NCBI GenBank assembly: GCA_023818745.1
Contig: JAMWBY010000033.1
Span: 1-13,790 of the forward strand
Length of the DNA: 13,790 bases
Source: Candidatus Omnitrophota bacterium
Lineage (GTDB): Bacteria > Ratteibacteria > UBA8468 > B48-G9 > JAFGKM01
Direction of reading: 5' to 3'
The position numbers and the translations under genes are program-made. The notes below the pieces were generated by a model that did no database searches, was not told where the DNA came from, and saw only the letters and a list, made by a program, of their open reading frames with translations. Below are positions 1-7,021 of this stretch, piece after piece (positions within the stretch are counted from its first letter, which is position 1; every line of letters begins with the position of its first letter).

Positions 1-315
1 GGACAATTACCATTTCATTATTCACCGAAAACACCATTGAAAATTTTAAAGAGTTATGATGAAATAAAGGCGGAATTGAGATCAGGATTACTTGCTTTTA
101 AATGTCCTAAAGAAAAAAATAAATTTGTTAAAATTGAAGTATTATCGGAAAAAGGAGATTTAAGAGAAGCGGCGAGTAATTTTTTTTCAGCATTACATAA
201 ACTTGATAGTTTAAATCTTGATATAATATACGCTGAACCTGTACCCGAAGAAGGGCTGGGAATTGCAATAATGGATAGATTAAAAAAAGCTGAAATTAAA
301 AATTGTTTTTTCTAA
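1..315 (+). CDS. sua5: Sua5-type L-threonylcarbamoyladenylate synthase, C-terminal part (5' truncated by window)
   Basis: The reading frame is open from base 1 (GGA CAA TTA CCA...) to the TAA at 313-315, so this is the last 104 codons of a longer gene. The TTG at 37 is an internal codon, not a start. The opening residues GQLPFHYSPKTPL match the linker that follows the YrdC domain in Sua5 proteins (typically G-hydrophobic-x-x-x-HY-x-PK-x-P). The end, with AEPVPEEGLGIAIMDRL, matches the conserved C-terminal Sua5 domain motif (GLG-x-A-x-x-x-RL-x-K-A). The shorter TsaC proteins lack this domain, so the protein is Sua5-type. The family makes threonylcarbamoyl-AMP from threonine, bicarbonate and ATP in the cytoplasm, for the t6A37 modification of ANN-decoding tRNAs. 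The catalytic YrdC part lies outside the window. The gene converges on the minus-strand genes. Confidence 0.85.
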   Translation, partial: GQLPFHYSPKTPLKILKSYDEIKAELRSGLLAFKCPKEKNKFVKIEVLSEKGDLREAASNFFSALHKLDSLNLDIIYAEPVPEEGLGIAIMDRLKKAEIKNCFF

Positions 316-316
316 T

Positions 317-340
317 ATAAACTTTAAAGTTTATTTTTTT
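317..340 (+). terminator. Small hairpin plus T-tract after sua5
   Basis: A perfect palindrome, ATAAACTTTAAAGTTTAT (317-334), begins just after the sua5 stop. It can fold as a 7-bp stem with a TTAA loop and runs directly into a stretch of seven T (334-340). The stem has only one G:C pair, so it would be a weak intrinsic terminator. No T-tract follows on the other strand, so it would serve only the plus-strand transcript. Confidence 0.5.
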
Positions 341-638
341 GTTTTTATATAGAACATTCTCCATCTATTGTCTAAAATTTTAAATCTAAGTCCATCTTCT
401 TTTGGTGTCAATATCTTATCTGTAACAACATCTTTAATTTCTACATTTTTCCAATCAAATCCCTAAGTTTTTCCAGTTTATTTTTAAATTACATTCAATT
501 TCTTGGTCTTTAAATGATGATACAACAATTATCGCCTCTTTCTCTTTGTTTATATACATACATGGTAATAATTATCATCTTCTGTCTCTAAGTATTCTTT
601 TATTCTCCAAAATGGTAAAAATCATATAGCCAGGAATC
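331..638 (-). pseudogene. Decayed C-terminal remnant, possibly a glycosidase-like protein (three or more frameshifts)
   Basis: No single long ORF exists here, but the minus strand holds successive protein-like segments in changing frames. Segment 618-638 reads DSWLYDF. Segment about 550-621 reads LPFWRIKEYLETEDDNYYHV. Segment 455-559 begins (M)YINKEKEAIIVVSSF and ends LKINWKNLG. Segment 331-462 begins GFDWKNVEIKDVVTDK and ends RWRMFYIKTKK at a TAA (331-333). Joined across the frame changes they give about 100 continuous residues. One extra base in the GGG run near 461-463 explains the last shift: WKNLG-FDWKN becomes continuous when it is removed. The pattern (FWR, then a beta-rich AIIVVSSF strand, then KDVVTDK and a hydrophobic end) resembles the C-terminal beta domain of glycoside-hydrolase-like proteins. 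That family guess is weak; the decayed coding region is better supported. It lies just downstream of the ceramidase-like gene on the same strand and may once have been co-transcribed with it. The remaining stretch 639-698 holds nothing I recognise. Confidence 0.6.
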
Positions 639-698
639 AAAAAGGAAGAGATTTTTATCTTAATAGAAGAAATACAACAGGTAAAAAAATACAAAATT

Positions 699-2144
699 TT
701 AATCAATATCAGGACCTAAAATGCCATAACTCCAAGGTGTTGTTGAAATTTCTGCTTTTTTAACTGGTATTTCCTCAGGTGAGAATTGTTTGATAAGTTT
801 TATACTCTCTTTTACAATTTTTTCTCCTGTTTCAATTTCAGTATTTGAATGACTTGTTAAAACTGTTTCATATCCACCTCCAGAAGATGAAAAAGAATCA
901 ATATCACAAACATATCCAATACATCCATTTGCAAGTTCTACTATAAATGTAAATGGGAAATGGGAATTTTCTTTTATTCTTCTACCAAGAATGCAGAAAA
1001 ATTCACATGGATTTGAAATTATTATTAAAGGCCCTATCTGAATTGCTTGAATTTCAACTTCTACATAAGGATTCTTTTTAAACAAATAATCTGCTATCAA
1101 TCTTTCCTTTGCAAATGTCCATTCAGTTGTATTTCTAATTTCCTCATCTTTTAATCCTTTTTCAACCAACTCTTTTGCTTTCTTTAATTTTTCTTCTGAT
1201 TGTTCTCTCATTCTAACATTAAAAATAAAATTTTTTGATTTTATCTCATTAAATTCGTATTTTTCCTCTGTAAGTATTATCTTTAATCCTTCAAGTCCTA
1301 CTCTTGTTCCTACATAATTTGCTCCTTTTTCTCCCCATTCAAGTTCTCTCGGCCTTAAAGTAAAATTGTCAACCTGTGTAATGTCTCCACTTGCTCCTTG
1401 CAAAACAATAACTTTCGCTTCATCTCCTAAAACTTTTCTTATTATTTTTTCTGTGTAGTAAATCCAGTCAGCAGATATACCACCTGGACCTGTTGTGCAA
1501 TGACAGGCAAAATTAATTAAACAACCATTAAATTTTTCACTTTTATCCCAGAAAGATAAAACTCCAACATCATAATCAACCACTCCTGCTGGCTCAACTA
1601 TATCAGGATTACATTTTCCTGGATGGGTATAAACTCTGCCTGTTTTCATCTTTGCTCTTCTATTAAAAGAAACTTTATTTTCAAAACCTAAACCTACCTG
1701 ACAAATCCCTTCTTTTTTTATCATATCAGCCATCACTATTGCATCTACTACTTTCTTCTTTGTAAATTCATAATAATAAGGGTCTACAATAATTGTATAT
1801 TTTGAAATGATATTTTTTATTAATTCAGGTGCATCATCATATTCATCAGGTAAAAGTCCAAAAAGAGGACCTCCTGAATGGGTATGTGTCGCAGAAATTA
1901 AAATGTTTTCTTTTTTTATACCTGTTTTTCTCTCTATTTCTTCTCTTACTTCTTTGACAAATCTTCTTGAAATATCCAGAGTATCAAGAACACATATGGC
2001 AACTTTTTCTTCTTTCCCTTCACATACAAATGCTCTACATTTTAAAAAATCATGTATTTTCTCACTATATGCTTTTCCATAGCCACCTGGCCTTTCCATC
2101 CCTAAAAAAGGAGTTATATCCACTTCAAAAAATCCAAATTTCAT
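699..2144 (-). CDS. Neutral/alkaline ceramidase-like metal hydrolase
   Basis: This 481-residue protein has the N-terminal layout of the neutral/alkaline non-lysosomal ceramidase family: FFEVDITPFLGMERPGGYG at the start, then ATHTHSGG at 85-92 with likely zinc ligands His87 and His89, then NFACHCTTGP with His215. QGASGDITQ spans 249-257, Glu381 lies in NPCEFF, and Tyr411 in GCIGYV is followed by GGGYE at 422-426. These correspond to the zinc-site His, Glu and Tyr residues of the bacterial enzyme. The family's Ser nucleophile position (GDxS) appears to be Thr256. True ceramidases have about 650-700 residues, a signal peptide and a C-terminal immunoglobulin-like domain. This protein is shorter, with no visible signal peptide and no such domain. 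It is probably a cytoplasmic relative acting on an amide or ester of unknown identity, not a proven ceramidase. The start is fixed by AAGGAGGG 4 nt upstream of ATG and a consensus promoter before it. Confidence 0.8.
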   Translation of the reverse strand: MKFGFFEVDITPFLGMERPGGYGKAYSEKIHDFLKCRAFVCEGKEEKVAICVLDTLDISRRFVKEVREEIERKTGIKKENILISATHTHSGGPLFGLLPDEYDDAPELIKNIISKYTIIVDPYYYEFTKKKVVDAIVMADMIKKEGICQVGLGFENKVSFNRRAKMKTGRVYTHPGKCNPDIVEPAGVVDYDVGVLSFWDKSEKFNGCLINFACHCTTGPGGISADWIYYTEKIIRKVLGDEAKVIVLQGASGDITQVDNFTLRPRELEWGEKGANYVGTRVGLEGLKIILTEEKYEFNEIKSKNFIFNVRMREQSEEKLKKAKELVEKGLKDEEIRNTTEWTFAKERLIADYLFKKNPYVEVEIQAIQIGPLIIISNPCEFFCILGRRIKENSHFPFTFIVELANGCIGYVCDIDSFSSSGGGYETVLTSHSNTEIETGEKIVKESIKLIKQFSPEEIPVKKAEISTTPWSYGILGPDID

Positions 2145-2147
2145 AAT

Positions 2148-2211
2148 CCCTCCTTATTAAAAGAATTATTTAAGTGGAAAAATTATAAACAGATTTTTTC
2201 AAAAGTGTCAA
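2148..2211 (-). promoter_or_regulatory. Consensus promoter and RBS of the ceramidase-like gene
   Basis: On the minus strand there is a perfect -35 TTGACA (2206-2211), an 18-nt spacer and a perfect -10 TATAAT (2182-2187). Transcription would start near 2175, giving a leader of about 30 nt with AAGGAGGG (2148-2155) before the ATG. The -35 lies 12 bp past the stop of the upstream gene, so this gene can be transcribed independently of the pckG operon. Confidence 0.8.
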
Positions 2212-2222
2212 AATTTTAAGAA

Positions 2223-3035
2223 TTAATTAGATTGAGAGGGAAATTTTGAAAACTGGGCATTTAAATTTAAATTTATTTTTGTAGAAATTTTTTCTATTTT
2301 TTTATTTATTGGAGAAGGTATTTCATATTTTATATTTAAATCAAGAGAAAAATTTCCATTAAAATCAGTAATTTCACCATCTTTTTCATTAAAAGAAAAT
2401 TTACCTTTTGAATTATTCTTACCAGTAAATGTAATGTTAATATCTCTATCTTTCTTTGTTTCTTTTATTGATTGATTTGCAAATAAAAGTATTTCAGACA
2501 AATCATCTTTTTTCTCATATGAATACTCAAATTCAAGTCCACACATAGGGATACCAGGTAATTCAAATGCAGAAATTTTTTGTTTCCATTTTTTATCAGG
2601 AGAAAGACCCTCAGGAAACATAGGAAGTAAAAATAAAATTTGAGATAAAGTTAATATCCCCTTTTTTATTTCATTCATTTCAACTATCTGCCCATTTTTT
2701 TTCATTTTTACTTCATAGGTAGAAATTATTGAAGAACTTTCTATATCAGATTTCGTCATATCCTCAACAATCTGCTCATTCAATTTTACAATTGTCTTTA
2801 AAGGTGTAATTTTAAGAGTATAAACATCATTTTCAAATTCAACCATTTCAATTTTCAAATTCCCTTTTACAGAGACATTAAATTTTTCTTCCTGAACACC
2901 CGGATAAATTAAGGAACCTTTACCATCTAATTGAAAATAATAATTAATTGGTTTTGATTTTTGAAAGTTATAATAAACCTGCGAAAATAAAACATATGGA
3001 AAACCCAATATAAGAAATATTAATAATTTTTTCAT
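2223..3035 (-). CDS. Exported protein of unknown function
   Basis: The 270-residue protein starts with a typical Sec signal peptide (MKKLLIFLILGFPYVLFSQ), with probable cleavage around residues 18-19 and no lipobox cysteine. The rest is rich in alternating hydrophobic and polar stretches (YYFQLDGKGSL, NVSVKGNLKIEM, GKFSFNEKDGEITDFNGNF) and looks like an all-beta periplasmic or surface protein. A central FPEGLSPDKKWKQK resembles the 'FPxxxxKxGdxW' segment of several poorly characterised exported beta proteins (DUF6263-like), but I cannot assign a family with certainty. Its ATG overlaps the stop codon of the upstream aminotransferase gene (ATGA), with AAAGGAG upstream, so it is translationally coupled to the pckG-aminotransferase operon. 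Why an exported protein is coupled to two cytoplasmic enzymes is not evident. Confidence 0.75.
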   Translation of the reverse strand: MKKLLIFLILGFPYVLFSQVYYNFQKSKPINYYFQLDGKGSLIYPGVQEEKFNVSVKGNLKIEMVEFENDVYTLKITPLKTIVKLNEQIVEDMTKSDIESSSIISTYEVKMKKNGQIVEMNEIKKGILTLSQILFLLPMFPEGLSPDKKWKQKISAFELPGIPMCGLEFEYSYEKKDDLSEILLFANQSIKETKKDRDINITFTGKNNSKGKFSFNEKDGEITDFNGNFSLDLNIKYEIPSPINKKIEKISTKINLNLNAQFSKFPSQSN

Positions 3036-4180
3036 AAGTTCTCCTTTACAAATTCATTTATTCTTTCAACTGCTTTTTTTAAATTTTCCATATTTGTAGC
3101 ATAAGATATTCTTATATAATTGTCAACTCCAAAGTCCTCACCTGGAACTGTTGCAACTAATTTTTCTTCAAGTAATCTTTTAGATAATAGATTTGAATTT
3201 ATATCATTAAAATTTAAAAACATATAAAATGCGCCTTCAGGATAAGGATATTTTATCTTTGAGGACAAATTCTTAATAAGAAAATCCCTTCTTTTTTTAA
3301 ATTCTGCAATCATATTTTCAAATAATCTATCACCTTCTTTTATTGCAAAATATGCTGCTTTCTGAGATATACTTGAAGGAGCAGATGTTGATTGTCCTTG
3401 AATTTTTGCAACTACATCTGCTATTTCTCTTTTTGAGGCAATATATCCTATCCTCCATCCAGTCATAGCAAATGTTTTTGAAACACCATTTACAACAACT
3501 GTCAAATTCTTTATTTCTTCTGAAAGAGAGGCAATACTTATATGTTCCTTATCAAAAATAATTTTTTCGTATACTTCATCTGAAACACATAAAATTTTGT
3601 TAGATATAACTATGTCTGCTATTTCTTCAATTTCTTTTTTTTCATATACTATTCCTGTTGGATTTGATGGAGTGTTTAAAATTAGGGCTTTTGTTTTTTT
3701 AGTTATTTTTGTTTTAATGTCATTTGTATCTATCTTGAACTTGTCATTAAATTTACAGAAAACAGGAATCCCTCCACATAGAGAAACCATTGCAGGATAA
3801 CTTACCCAGTAAGGAACAGGAATAATAACCTCATCTCCTGGATTTAAAATTGAAAGAAAAATATTGAAAAGTGAATGTTTTGCACCATTTGAAACTACTA
3901 TTTCTTCCGGTTCATATTTTAAACCGTTCTCTTTTTCAAGTTTTTCACATATCGCTTCTCTTAATTCTTTAATTCCTTTTTCTTCAGTATATTTAGTAAA
4001 TCCATCTTTGATTGTTTTAATTGCAAATTCTTTAATTTCATCAGGAGTATCAAAATCTGGCTCTCCAACAGTTAAATTCACTATATCAAGCCCACTTGCT
4101 CTCATCTCTTTTGCTTTTCTATTCAAAGATAAAGTTGCAGATGGTTTTAATAAATTTGCTCTTTCAGAAAAAAAACTCAT
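3032..4180 (-). CDS. aspC: Class I/II PLP-dependent aminotransferase (aspartate aminotransferase type)
   Basis: With the start at 4180 the protein has 382 residues, usual for class Ib aspartate aminotransferases. Visible signatures are NLTVGEPDFDTP (35-46), the phosphate-side SNGAKHSLFN segment (97-106), PSNPTG (171-176) with Asn173, DEVYE (201-205) with Asp201 for the pyridine nitrogen, SKTFAMTGWRIGY (234-246) with Schiff-base Lys235, and RISY with Arg357 for the substrate carboxylate. It would interconvert aspartate and 2-oxoglutarate with oxaloacetate and glutamate; related enzymes also accept aromatic amino acids or prephenate. An upstream in-frame ATG at 4228 would add 16 residues and overlap pckG. 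I prefer 4180 because AAAGGAG lies just before it and the family begins at about MSFFSERA. The gene starts 13 bp after pckG, so oxaloacetate formed from aspartate could pass to PEP carboxykinase. Confidence 0.9.
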   Translation of the reverse strand: MSFFSERANLLKPSATLSLNRKAKEMRASGLDIVNLTVGEPDFDTPDEIKEFAIKTIKDGFTKYTEEKGIKELREAICEKLEKENGLKYEPEEIVVSNGAKHSLFNIFLSILNPGDEVIIPVPYWVSYPAMVSLCGGIPVFCKFNDKFKIDTNDIKTKITKKTKALILNTPSNPTGIVYEKKEIEEIADIVISNKILCVSDEVYEKIIFDKEHISIASLSEEIKNLTVVVNGVSKTFAMTGWRIGYIASKREIADVVAKIQGQSTSAPSSISQKAAYFAIKEGDRLFENMIAEFKKRRDFLIKNLSSKIKYPYPEGAFYMFLNFNDINSNLLSKRLLEEKLVATVPGEDFGVDNYIRISYATNMENLKKAVERINEFVKENL

Positions 4181-4193
4181 TTTTAACTCCTTT

Positions 4194-6080
4194 TTAGATA
4201 AATTTTTCAGGTGAAATATAGTCCCCAAATTTTTCTTTTGCTTTTAACAACCTTTTTTTCTGTGAACTTAAAACTTCAAAAACTTCAATTGGAGCATCTT
4301 CTATCTTTTCTTTTACAAACTTTAAAACCCTATCAATTTTAGCGATATTTTCAGGAACTCTTATTGTGAATTGCTTTATATAATCCTCTTTTGAATAATC
4401 TTTATTGAGAACTTCTTTAAATAAAATTTTTAAGTCCTCATATTGTGGAATTATACCTGTAGATGTTTCAATTCCTTTTACATCATTATGAATCTTTAAC
4501 TCCATCCATTTTATCCATATATGTTTATCTTTTCTTGAGTTTAAAAATTCTCCTGTTTCTAAGTCCCTTAAAAAATAATTAACTCCAAAGACAAGAGGAA
4601 CTTTTTTCAATCTTTTCCCAAACTCAATATAGTTTCTAATGTAATTGCCAAGAGATATAGAAACAAAATCTTGAATACTCATTATATTTATCTCATATTT
4701 TCCCTCCTGGCCAACTATTGCAAATGTTGTTTCTGTCTCAAGGGCAACTCCATAAGAGATTATTCCATGAATCCAGTCAAACCCCTGTTGAACTGGAACA
4801 TATCCTCTATAATCTCTTCCACCAAAAATTATTCCCCCAAGTTCTACTCCTTCTGGATTTTCAAGTTGTTCATCACAATTGGACAATACTTTTAAAGAAA
4901 TGGTATATCTTGCATTCTTATGGGAAGGTAAAATCTCTTCTCCATTCTCATCTTTTTTTCCTTTATACCATTTTCCTGAGTAATTTATACCTTCTTGCGG
5001 TAGTTCACATCCCATATCAAGCCACCATACCTTTCCATTTTTAACTAAAACATTTGAAAAAATTATTTCATTTGGAGAGGTTATTGTATTATAGATTAAA
5101 GGGTCATCAGCAGGATTTACACCTTGAATAATACCGAAAATTCCGCATTCAACATTTACTGCTTTACAAATTCCATTGATATTTTTTACATAAGCAAGGT
5201 CATCTGATAAAATTTTTTCTCCTTCAAGCATTGCAGTTGATGTTTTGCCACAGGCACTCGGAAAAGCACCTGCAATATATGTCTTTCTCTTGTTTGGTCC
5301 ATAAACTCCGATAATCATAAAATGTTCTGCAAGCCATCCTTCATTATGTGCTTTTCTTATTGCTAACCTTAAAGCAAGTTTTTTAAATCCAATTGAATTG
5401 CCAGCATATTGAGTATTAACGCTATAAACAGTATTTTTAATATAATCAATATAAATCCTTTTCTTATCATAGTTTTTACTCGTCATATTTTCATCAAGTT
5501 CTCCCGCTGAATGTAAAGTAAAAAATATATCTATCTTCTCATCATCTTCTAATTTTAAAAATTCATTATAACCATGCCTATAAAGTAAATCAACAGAATG
5601 AGCGACATACCAACTATCAGTGCATTCAACACAAGGGATTGTAAAAACAGAACCTGCTGGACCAAGAATAAGAAATCTAACAATCATTGTCTTACCTTTC
5701 ATAGAATTTGTAAGTAAATTTTTTATCTCTGAAAGTCCTTGGTCTCTATCAATTTGGTTTAAAGCAGAACTTAATTTATCACCCTTTGGAACAAGAAATT
5801 TTGTCACTTCTCTATCTCTTCCTTGGTCATAATAACCATCAAAATGAAATGTATGTCCTGGAGTTAATAAAGCAGAACTTTCTTCTCTACTTACAATTGC
5901 CATATTTTTTATATGGGCGATTTCATCAGGAGTATCAGAACATATAAAAATTTCATCTGGATTACATATTTCAATGTTTTCGGCGATAAATTTCAATACT
6001 TTTTTATTTTTTATTTTATGTAGTTTTTCAAATTCTTCTTTTTTCAATTTGTTTTTTAAAATCTGGATATAATAATCCAT
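4194..6080 (-). CDS. pckG: Phosphoenolpyruvate carboxykinase (GTP), archaeal-like subgroup
   Basis: The 628-residue cytoplasmic enzyme converts oxaloacetate and GTP to PEP, CO2 and GDP, the entry step of gluconeogenesis (reversible, so it may also fix CO2). Key sites are visible: YAGNSIGFKKLALR (225-238) with the metal-binding Lys, AEHFMIIG (251-258) with the metal His253, the P-loop FPSACGKTS (273-281) with the reactive Cys277 typical of GTP enzymes, and LSDDLAY (291-297) with the metal Asp pair. FGGRDYRGYVP is the nucleotide-side segment. The C-terminal half departs from the animal and common bacterial GTP enzymes: NVECGIFGIIQGV replaces NPExGFFGVAPGT, and SIQDFVSISLGNYI replaces the PFxGYN segment. 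From memory this matches the roughly 620-residue Thermococcales-type enzymes. It is first in an operon with the aminotransferase and an exported protein, with RBS AAAGGAGGG before the ATG. Confidence 0.93.
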   Translation of the reverse strand: MDYYIQILKNKLKKEEFEKLHKIKNKKVLKFIAENIEICNPDEIFICSDTPDEIAHIKNMAIVSREESSALLTPGHTFHFDGYYDQGRDREVTKFLVPKGDKLSSALNQIDRDQGLSEIKNLLTNSMKGKTMIVRFLILGPAGSVFTIPCVECTDSWYVAHSVDLLYRHGYNEFLKLEDDEKIDIFFTLHSAGELDENMTSKNYDKKRIYIDYIKNTVYSVNTQYAGNSIGFKKLALRLAIRKAHNEGWLAEHFMIIGVYGPNKRKTYIAGAFPSACGKTSTAMLEGEKILSDDLAYVKNINGICKAVNVECGIFGIIQGVNPADDPLIYNTITSPNEIIFSNVLVKNGKVWWLDMGCELPQEGINYSGKWYKGKKDENGEEILPSHKNARYTISLKVLSNCDEQLENPEGVELGGIIFGGRDYRGYVPVQQGFDWIHGIISYGVALETETTFAIVGQEGKYEINIMSIQDFVSISLGNYIRNYIEFGKRLKKVPLVFGVNYFLRDLETGEFLNSRKDKHIWIKWMELKIHNDVKGIETSTGIIPQYEDLKILFKEVLNKDYSKEDYIKQFTIRVPENIAKIDRVLKFVKEKIEDAPIEVFEVLSSQKKRLLKAKEKFGDYISPEKFI

Positions 6081-6084
6081 CTTC

Positions 6085-6150
6085 CCTCCTTTTTATGCTT
6101 GATAATTTAGATTGGATATTATTATAACACAGAATTTTTTTTATTGAAAA
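6085..6150 (-). promoter_or_regulatory. Promoter and RBS of the pckG operon
   Basis: On the minus strand TATAAT (6121-6126) is preceded by a TG one base upstream (TGTTATAAT), an extended -10. A weak -35 (TTTTCA, 6145-6150) lies 18 nt upstream. A start near 6114 would leave a leader of about 34 nt containing GGAGGG (6085-6090). I see no operator repeat in this short leader. Confidence 0.65.
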
Positions 6151-6164
6151 TTTTTCTAAAAAGT

Positions 6165-6194
6165 AAAAATATTATCGTGCTGAAAAAATATTAT
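6165..6194. repeat. 11-bp direct repeat at the end of the LysM lipoprotein gene
   Basis: AAAAATATTAT occurs at 6165-6175 and again at 6184-6194, separated by CGTGCTGA. Each copy contains the self-complementary AATATT, so the minus-strand transcript could pair the two copies as a 6-bp stem followed by five U. It may be a poor intrinsic terminator for the pal-LysM operon. The stem is all A:U, so chance in this A+T-rich DNA is quite possible. Confidence 0.3.
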
Positions 6195-7021
6195 GGAATT
6201 AAAAGTTTTTGTCCTGGATATACTGTATCTGATTTTAAATTATTTAATTTTTTAATTTCGCTTACTGAAGTGTTAAATTTCTGAGCAATTTTTGATAGAT
6301 GGTCGCCTTTTTCTACAATATAATATCTTTCTTTTTCTGATTTAAGTATTGATTTTACTTCCTGCTTTTGTGCTTCTGCTGGCGTTTTCTCTGAAATTTG
6401 CCTCTTTAAGTGATATATTTCACTTTCATGTTTTGTTAATTCATCAAGAAAAATTTGAGTATTGTTTTCTAATCTTTTTTCAATTTTATCTATCCTTTCA
6501 TTCATATGGTCTATCTTTTGGGGCAAATTTTGAATACCTTCTATCATTTTTGCTTGGGAATCTCTTAAATTTATTACGTCACTCTGAATAAGTGATAAAT
6601 TTTTGTTTATATTTGAAGTTGTTGTTATTAAATCATTATATGTTTTCTTAAATCCTTCCATGTCTCTTTTTAATTCAAAAATTTTTTTCTCATATTCTGC
6701 ATCTGTTTTTTTCAACTTTTCATCATATTCAACTTTCAACTCATCAATTTTCCCCTTTATAGTTCTAATATCTGTCTTTAGATTATTAATCTCATTTAAC
6801 AGTAGTAAAATCCTATCTGAAATTTCTTTTATATCTGAATTTATTTTTTCAATTTTCTGTTTATAATCTTTTTCAATATATAAAACTTTCTCATTTGTTT
6901 TTTTTAAATTCTCTTCAATAACCTCTTTTGTTATATCCACATCTTCTCTTGTTGCAATATATCCACACCCTGAAAATAATATGCACAGAATAAAACAGTA
7001 TATAAAATTATTTCTCCTCAT
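6191..7021 (-). CDS. LysM-domain coiled-coil lipoprotein
   Basis: The 276-residue protein begins with a lipoprotein signal peptide ending in the lipobox LFSGC, so Cys19 would be acylated. Residues about 25-210 are almost entirely charged heptad-like helix (for example IKEISDRILLLLNEINNLK and MNERIDKIEKRLENN) and should form a long coiled coil. The C-terminus (233-276) is a LysM peptidoglycan-binding domain: YYIVEKGDHLSKIAQKFNTS, then IKKLNNLKSDTVYPGQKLLIP split around conserved Asn. The likely role is a membrane-anchored rod that reaches and binds the cell wall. Its ATG overlaps the stop of the Pal-like gene (ATGA). Coiled-coil proteins next to pal are common (CpoB/YbgF), but those carry TPR repeats where this one has LysM. 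It may be an analogue; that is an inference. No enzymatic domain is visible. Confidence 0.85.
   Translation of the reverse strand: MRRNNFIYCFILCILFSGCGYIATREDVDITKEVIEENLKKTNEKVLYIEKDYKQKIEKINSDIKEISDRILLLLNEINNLKTDIRTIKGKIDELKVEYDEKLKKTDAEYEKKIFELKRDMEGFKKTYNDLITTTSNINKNLSLIQSDVINLRDSQAKMIEGIQNLPQKIDHMNERIDKIEKRLENNTQIFLDELTKHESEIYHLKRQISEKTPAEAQKQEVKSILKSEKERYYIVEKGDHLSKIAQKFNTSVSEIKKLNNLKSDTVYPGQKLLIP

Noticed and set aside
37..315. TTG at 37 as the start of a 92-residue gene
   Set aside because: The frame is open to base 1 and the upstream residues fit the Sua5 linker, so this is the tail of a longer gene.
596..715. Plus-strand protein-like readings in the intergenic region (for example PGIKKEEIFILIEEIQQ)
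   Set aside because: It is interrupted by stops, has no start or RBS and runs into the end of the minus-strand gene; A+T-rich DNA gives such stretches by chance.
1807..2082. Plus-strand ORFs of 60-116 codons opposite the minus-strand genes (also near 3597, 3864, 4671, 5620, 6349, 7285, 7962, 8538, 9578, 11806)
   Set aside because: They lie antisense to well-supported genes, are rich in Phe/Ser/Leu as expected from the complement of Lys/Glu-rich coding DNA, and lack ribosome-binding sites and family motifs.
2212..2222. A terminator between the exported-protein gene and the next promoter
   Set aside because: Only about 11 bp are available, with no hairpin; read-through into the ceramidase-like gene is possible.
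4181..4228. Longer N-terminus for the aminotransferase from the ATG at 4228
   Set aside because: It overlaps pckG and lies outside the family's normal N-terminus, whereas the ATG at 4178-4180 has a good Shine-Dalgarno.
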